A stretch of DNA of 14,324 bases from DATKQY01 sp035532475 (GTDB taxonomy: Bacteria; Actinomycetota; Acidimicrobiia; Acidimicrobiales; Bog-793): contig DATKQY010000035.1 of assembly GCA_035532475.1 (NCBI GenBank), positions 1-14,324 on the forward strand, written 5' to 3'. Under the pieces are notes generated by a model. That model was not told the origin of the DNA. It ran no database searches and worked only from the letters and a program-made list of their open reading frames with translations. A program made the translations under genes and the position numbers. Of this stretch, positions 11,726-14,324 are shown one piece after another. The stretch's first letter is position 1. Every line of letters begins with the position of its first letter.

Positions 11726-13828
11726 ATGAGCGACGTTCCCGAGACGCCCGGCACGAGGGCCGACGCCGTCGTCACCGCCGAGCGCGCGGCCACCCCACCG
11801 ACGGTCGCGCACGGCGTGGCGGAGTCACGCAGCCTCTTCGACAAAGAGATCCTGCGCCACGCGCTGACCGATGCGTTCAAGAAGCTCGACCCGCGCGTCC
11901 AGGTCAGGAACCCCGTGATGTTCGTCGTCCTCGTCGGCACGGTCATCACCTTCGTGGAGACGATCGCCCACGGCGGGATCTTCCCGTGGAGCATCACGAT
12001 CTGGCTCTTCCTCACGGTGATCTTCGCCAACTTTGCCGAAGCCGTCGCCGAGGGGCGGGGCAAGGCACAGGCCGACACCCTCCGGCGCATGCGCTCTGAG
12101 ACCGAAGCCCGACGCCTCGGCGCCGACGGGCGCGAGGTGCGCATCGCCGCGGCGCTGCTGCAGATGGGCGACCTCGTCGTCTGCGAGGCCGGCGACGCGA
12201 TCCCGTCCGACGGAGAGATCGTCGAAGGTGTCGCCTCCGTGGACGAGTCGGCGATCACCGGCGAGTCCGCTCCGGTGATCCGCGAGTCGGGCGGCGACCG
12301 CTCCGCGGTCACCGGCGGGACGAAGGTGCTCTCGGACCGCATCGTCGTCCGGATCACCGCGGAGCGCGGCCACACCTTCCTCGACCGCATGATCAGCCTC
12401 GTCGAGGGCGCCAACCGCCAGAAGACCCCGAACGAGATCGCCCTCACGATCCTGCTCGCCGTGCTCACGATCATCTTCATCCCGGTGGTCGTCGTCCTCC
12501 AGCCGTTCGGTCACTACTCGGGCGCGACCGTCGACGTCGTGATCCTGGTGGCGTTGCTGGTCTGCCTCATCCCGACGACGATCGGCGCACTGCTCTCGGC
12601 GATCGGCATCGCGGGCATGGACCGGCTCGTCCAAAAGAACGTGCTCGCGATGAGCGGTCGGGCGGTCGAGGCGGCCGGCGACGTCCAGACGCTGCTTCTC
12701 GACAAGACCGGGACCATCACGCTCGGGAACCGCATGGCCTCGGACTTCTACCCCGTCGGCGAGCACACCGAGGAGGCGGTCGCCGACGCGGCCCAGCTGG
12801 CCTCGCTCGCCGACGAGACGCCCGAGGGGCGCTCGATCGTCGTGCTCGCGAAGGAACGATTCAACATCCGCGAGCGCGAGCTCGGGACCGACCACATCTT
12901 CGTCCCCTTCACTGCCACGACCCGCATGTCCGGCCTCGACTTCGACCACCGCCAGATCCGCAAGGGCGCGGCCGACTCGGTCAAGCGGTGGGTCACCGAC
13001 CAGGGTGGCCACGTGCCCGACGACCTCGACACGATCGTCGAGCGCGTCGCCAGGGCCGGGTCGACCCCGCTCGTCGTCGCCGAGGGCTCGGGGATCCTCG
13101 GGGTGATCGAGCTGAAGGACGTGGTCAAGCAGGGAATCCGTGAGCGATTCGCCGAGATGCGCGCCATGGGGATCCGCACCGTGATGATCACCGGGGACAA
13201 CCCGCTCACCGCTGCGGCGATCGCCGAGGAGGCGGGCGTCGACGACTACCTCGCCGAAGCCACCCCCGAGGCGAAGATGTCGCTCATCCGCACCGAGCAG
13301 GAGGGCGGGAAGCTCGTCGCCATGACCGGTGACGGGACGAACGACGCGCCCGCCCTCGCCCAGGCCGACGTCGGCGTCGCGATGAACACCGGCACGACAG
13401 CCGCCAAAGAAGCAGGCAACATGGTCGACCTCGACTCGAACCCGACCAAGCTCATCGACGTCGTCGAAATCGGCAAGCAGCTGCTCATCACCCGGGGCGC
13501 GCTCACGACGTTCTCAATCGCGAACGACGTCGCGAAGTACTTCGCCATCATCCCGGCGCTGTTCGTCGCGACCTACCCGCAGCTCAACGCTCTGAACATC
13601 ATGCACCTGCACAACGCCGACACGGCGGTGCTGTCCGCGGTCATCTTCAACGCTCTGGTCATCGTGGCCCTGATCCCGCTCGCGCTCCGGGGCGTGCGGT
13701 TCCGGCCGACCAGCGCCTCGTCGATCCTCCGGCGCAACCTTGTGATCTACGGCGTCGGCGGGATCATCGCGCCGTTCTTTTTCATCTGGCTCATCGACCT
13801 CGTCATCACCGCACTGGGGGCCTACTGA
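11726..13828 (+). CDS. kdpB: K+-transporting P-type ATPase catalytic subunit KdpB
   Basis: KdpB hydrolyses ATP and drives K+ import through KdpA. The 700-aa protein has the actuator motif TGES (178-181), the phosphorylation site DKTGTIT (D326, equivalent to E. coli D307), the nucleotide-binding domain (KGAADSVKRWV region) and the hinge motif TGDGTNDAPALAQADVGVAM (from about 534). Serine 181 corresponds to the E. coli Ser162 used for inhibitory phosphorylation. Start ATG 11726 was chosen because GGAG lies 9 nt upstream. An in-frame ATG at 11711 overlapping the kdpA stop has no ribosome binding site and would add five residues. The N-terminus carries a tail of about 30 polar residues before the conserved LFDKEILRHAL. 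It overlaps kdpC by one base (TGATG). Confidence 0.98.
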   Translation: MSDVPETPGTRADAVVTAERAATPPTVAHGVAESRSLFDKEILRHALTDAFKKLDPRVQVRNPVMFVVLVGTVITFVETIAHGGIFPWSITIWLFLTVIFANFAEAVAEGRGKAQADTLRRMRSETEARRLGADGREVRIAAALLQMGDLVVCEAGDAIPSDGEIVEGVASVDESAITGESAPVIRESGGDRSAVTGGTKVLSDRIVVRITAERGHTFLDRMISLVEGANRQKTPNEIALTILLAVLTIIFIPVVVVLQPFGHYSGATVDVVILVALLVCLIPTTIGALLSAIGIAGMDRLVQKNVLAMSGRAVEAAGDVQTLLLDKTGTITLGNRMASDFYPVGEHTEEAVADAAQLASLADETPEGRSIVVLAKERFNIRERELGTDHIFVPFTATTRMSGLDFDHRQIRKGAADSVKRWVTDQGGHVPDDLDTIVERVARAGSTPLVVAEGSGILGVIELKDVVKQGIRERFAEMRAMGIRTVMITGDNPLTAAAIAEEAGVDDYLAEATPEAKMSLIRTEQEGGKLVAMTGDGTNDAPALAQADVGVAMNTGTTAAKEAGNMVDLDSNPTKLIDVVEIGKQLLITRGALTTFSIANDVAKYFAIIPALFVATYPQLNALNIMHLHNADTAVLSAVIFNALVIVALIPLALRGVRFRPTSASSILRRNLVIYGVGGIIAPFFFIWLIDLVITALGAY

Positions 13829-14324
13829 TGCTCGTGCACCTGCGACGGTCGGTGATCGTCTCGATCCTCTTGTTCGTCGTCTGCGGCCTCGCCTACCCGC
13901 TGCTCGAGACCGGCATCGCACAGGTGGTGTTCCCGCACCAGGCGGCGGGCTCGCTCACGAGCAATGGCTCGACCCTGATCGGCCAGTCGTGGACCGGGCC
14001 GAAGTGGTTCCAGGGCCGTCCCGATCCCGACAACCCGATGGCCTCGGGGGCCTCGAACCTCGGTCCCCGCTCCAAGGTGCTCGTCGAGGACGTGCGAAAG
14101 CAGATCGCCCTGCTGAAAAAGGAAGGCATCACGCCGACCAACGACCTCGTCACGACCTCGGGCAGCTTCCTCGACCCCGACATCACCCCGGCGGATGCCT
14201 ACGCGCAGGCCAGCGCGGTGGCCAAGGCCGACAAGCTGCCGATCGCCAAGGTGAAGGAGCTGATCGCGGGACAGGTGCAGGGCGCGGAGCTGGGTTTCTT
14301 GGGACAGGCCTACGTCAACGTGCT
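13828..14324 (+). CDS. kdpC: K+-transporting ATPase subunit KdpC (3' end outside window)
   Basis: KdpC is the single-span subunit that sits beside KdpA in the Kdp complex and raises ATP affinity. The visible 165 residues show a short cytoplasmic start, one membrane helix (about 8-28, SVIVSILLFVVCGLAYPLLE), then the external domain with GSTLIGQSW (about 47-55), FQGRPDPDNPMASGASNLGP (61-80) and the family motif SGSFLDPDITPADAYAQA (about 111-128). The ATG (13828-13830) shares one base with the kdpB stop (TGATG), which implies coupled translation. The frame stays open to the window edge. Typical KdpC proteins are about 190-220 aa, so some 30-50 residues are missing. Confidence 0.96.
   Translation, partial: MLVHLRRSVIVSILLFVVCGLAYPLLETGIAQVVFPHQAAGSLTSNGSTLIGQSWTGPKWFQGRPDPDNPMASGASNLGPRSKVLVEDVRKQIALLKKEGITPTNDLVTTSGSFLDPDITPADAYAQASAVAKADKLPIAKVKELIAGQVQGAELGFLGQAYVNV

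Noticed and set aside
11825..13012. 395-aa minus-strand open frame antisense to kdpB, and a similar one antisense to kdpA (9621-10967)
   Set aside because: Both are rich in D/E/R/H with no domain signature and are mirror images of well-recognised Kdp genes.
1..14324. CRISPR arrays, tRNA or rRNA genes
   Set aside because: No regularly spaced repeats and no tRNA- or rRNA-like sequence were recognised on either strand.

Overview
The window is GC-rich throughout, with a strong bias to G/C at third codon positions, GTG starts and 1-4 nt gene overlaps. This fits a high-GC Gram-positive (Actinomycetota) chromosome. I cannot place it more narrowly from sequence alone. It divides into a mobile/accessory left part (1 to about 3320) and a housekeeping right part (about 3325 to 14324).

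Left part. The edge holds the start of an IS481-like transposase reading out of the window, behind a cluster of TGTCC/GGACA repeats. Next, on the minus strand, is a higB-higA toxin-antitoxin pair whose promoter sits inside a tandem dyad operator, with an 83-aa hypothetical gene just upstream. A complete IS66-family insertion sequence (1152-3002) follows. It has 15-bp perfect terminal inverted repeats, a perfect 8-bp target duplication (GAGCAACA), one intact DDE transposase and a translationally coupled 77-aa companion ORF that ends inside the terminal repeat. A gene-poor stretch of about 320 bp follows, with a possible gene remnant.

Right part. A MocR-type (GntR HTH plus aminotransferase fold) regulator diverges from metE-metF, the cobalamin-independent methionine synthase and a methylenetetrahydrofolate reductase-like protein overlapping by 4 nt. 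The shared intergenic region carries three ACTGT-type half-sites. After a strong hairpin come a DUF3224 gene and a convergent aldo/keto reductase. The window ends in a high-affinity K+ uptake operon: a 27-aa membrane ORF, kdpF, kdpA, kdpB and kdpC (cut by the window end). These are joined by overlapping or abutting stop/start codons and preceded by four GTTGA repeats arranged as two 11-bp pairs.

How the genes work together: MetF-like protein would supply 5-methyl-tetrahydrofolate to MetE, plausibly under the divergent MocR regulator. KdpFABC forms one K+-pumping P-type ATPase. HigBA is self-contained and probably autoregulated. No CRISPR array, rRNA or tRNA gene was recognised. Nothing here is clearly a wholly new system. 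The least explained items are the coupled 77-aa passenger of the IS66 element, the 27-aa ORF ahead of kdpF, the pairing of a MocR regulator with metE-metF, and the repeat architecture of the operators.
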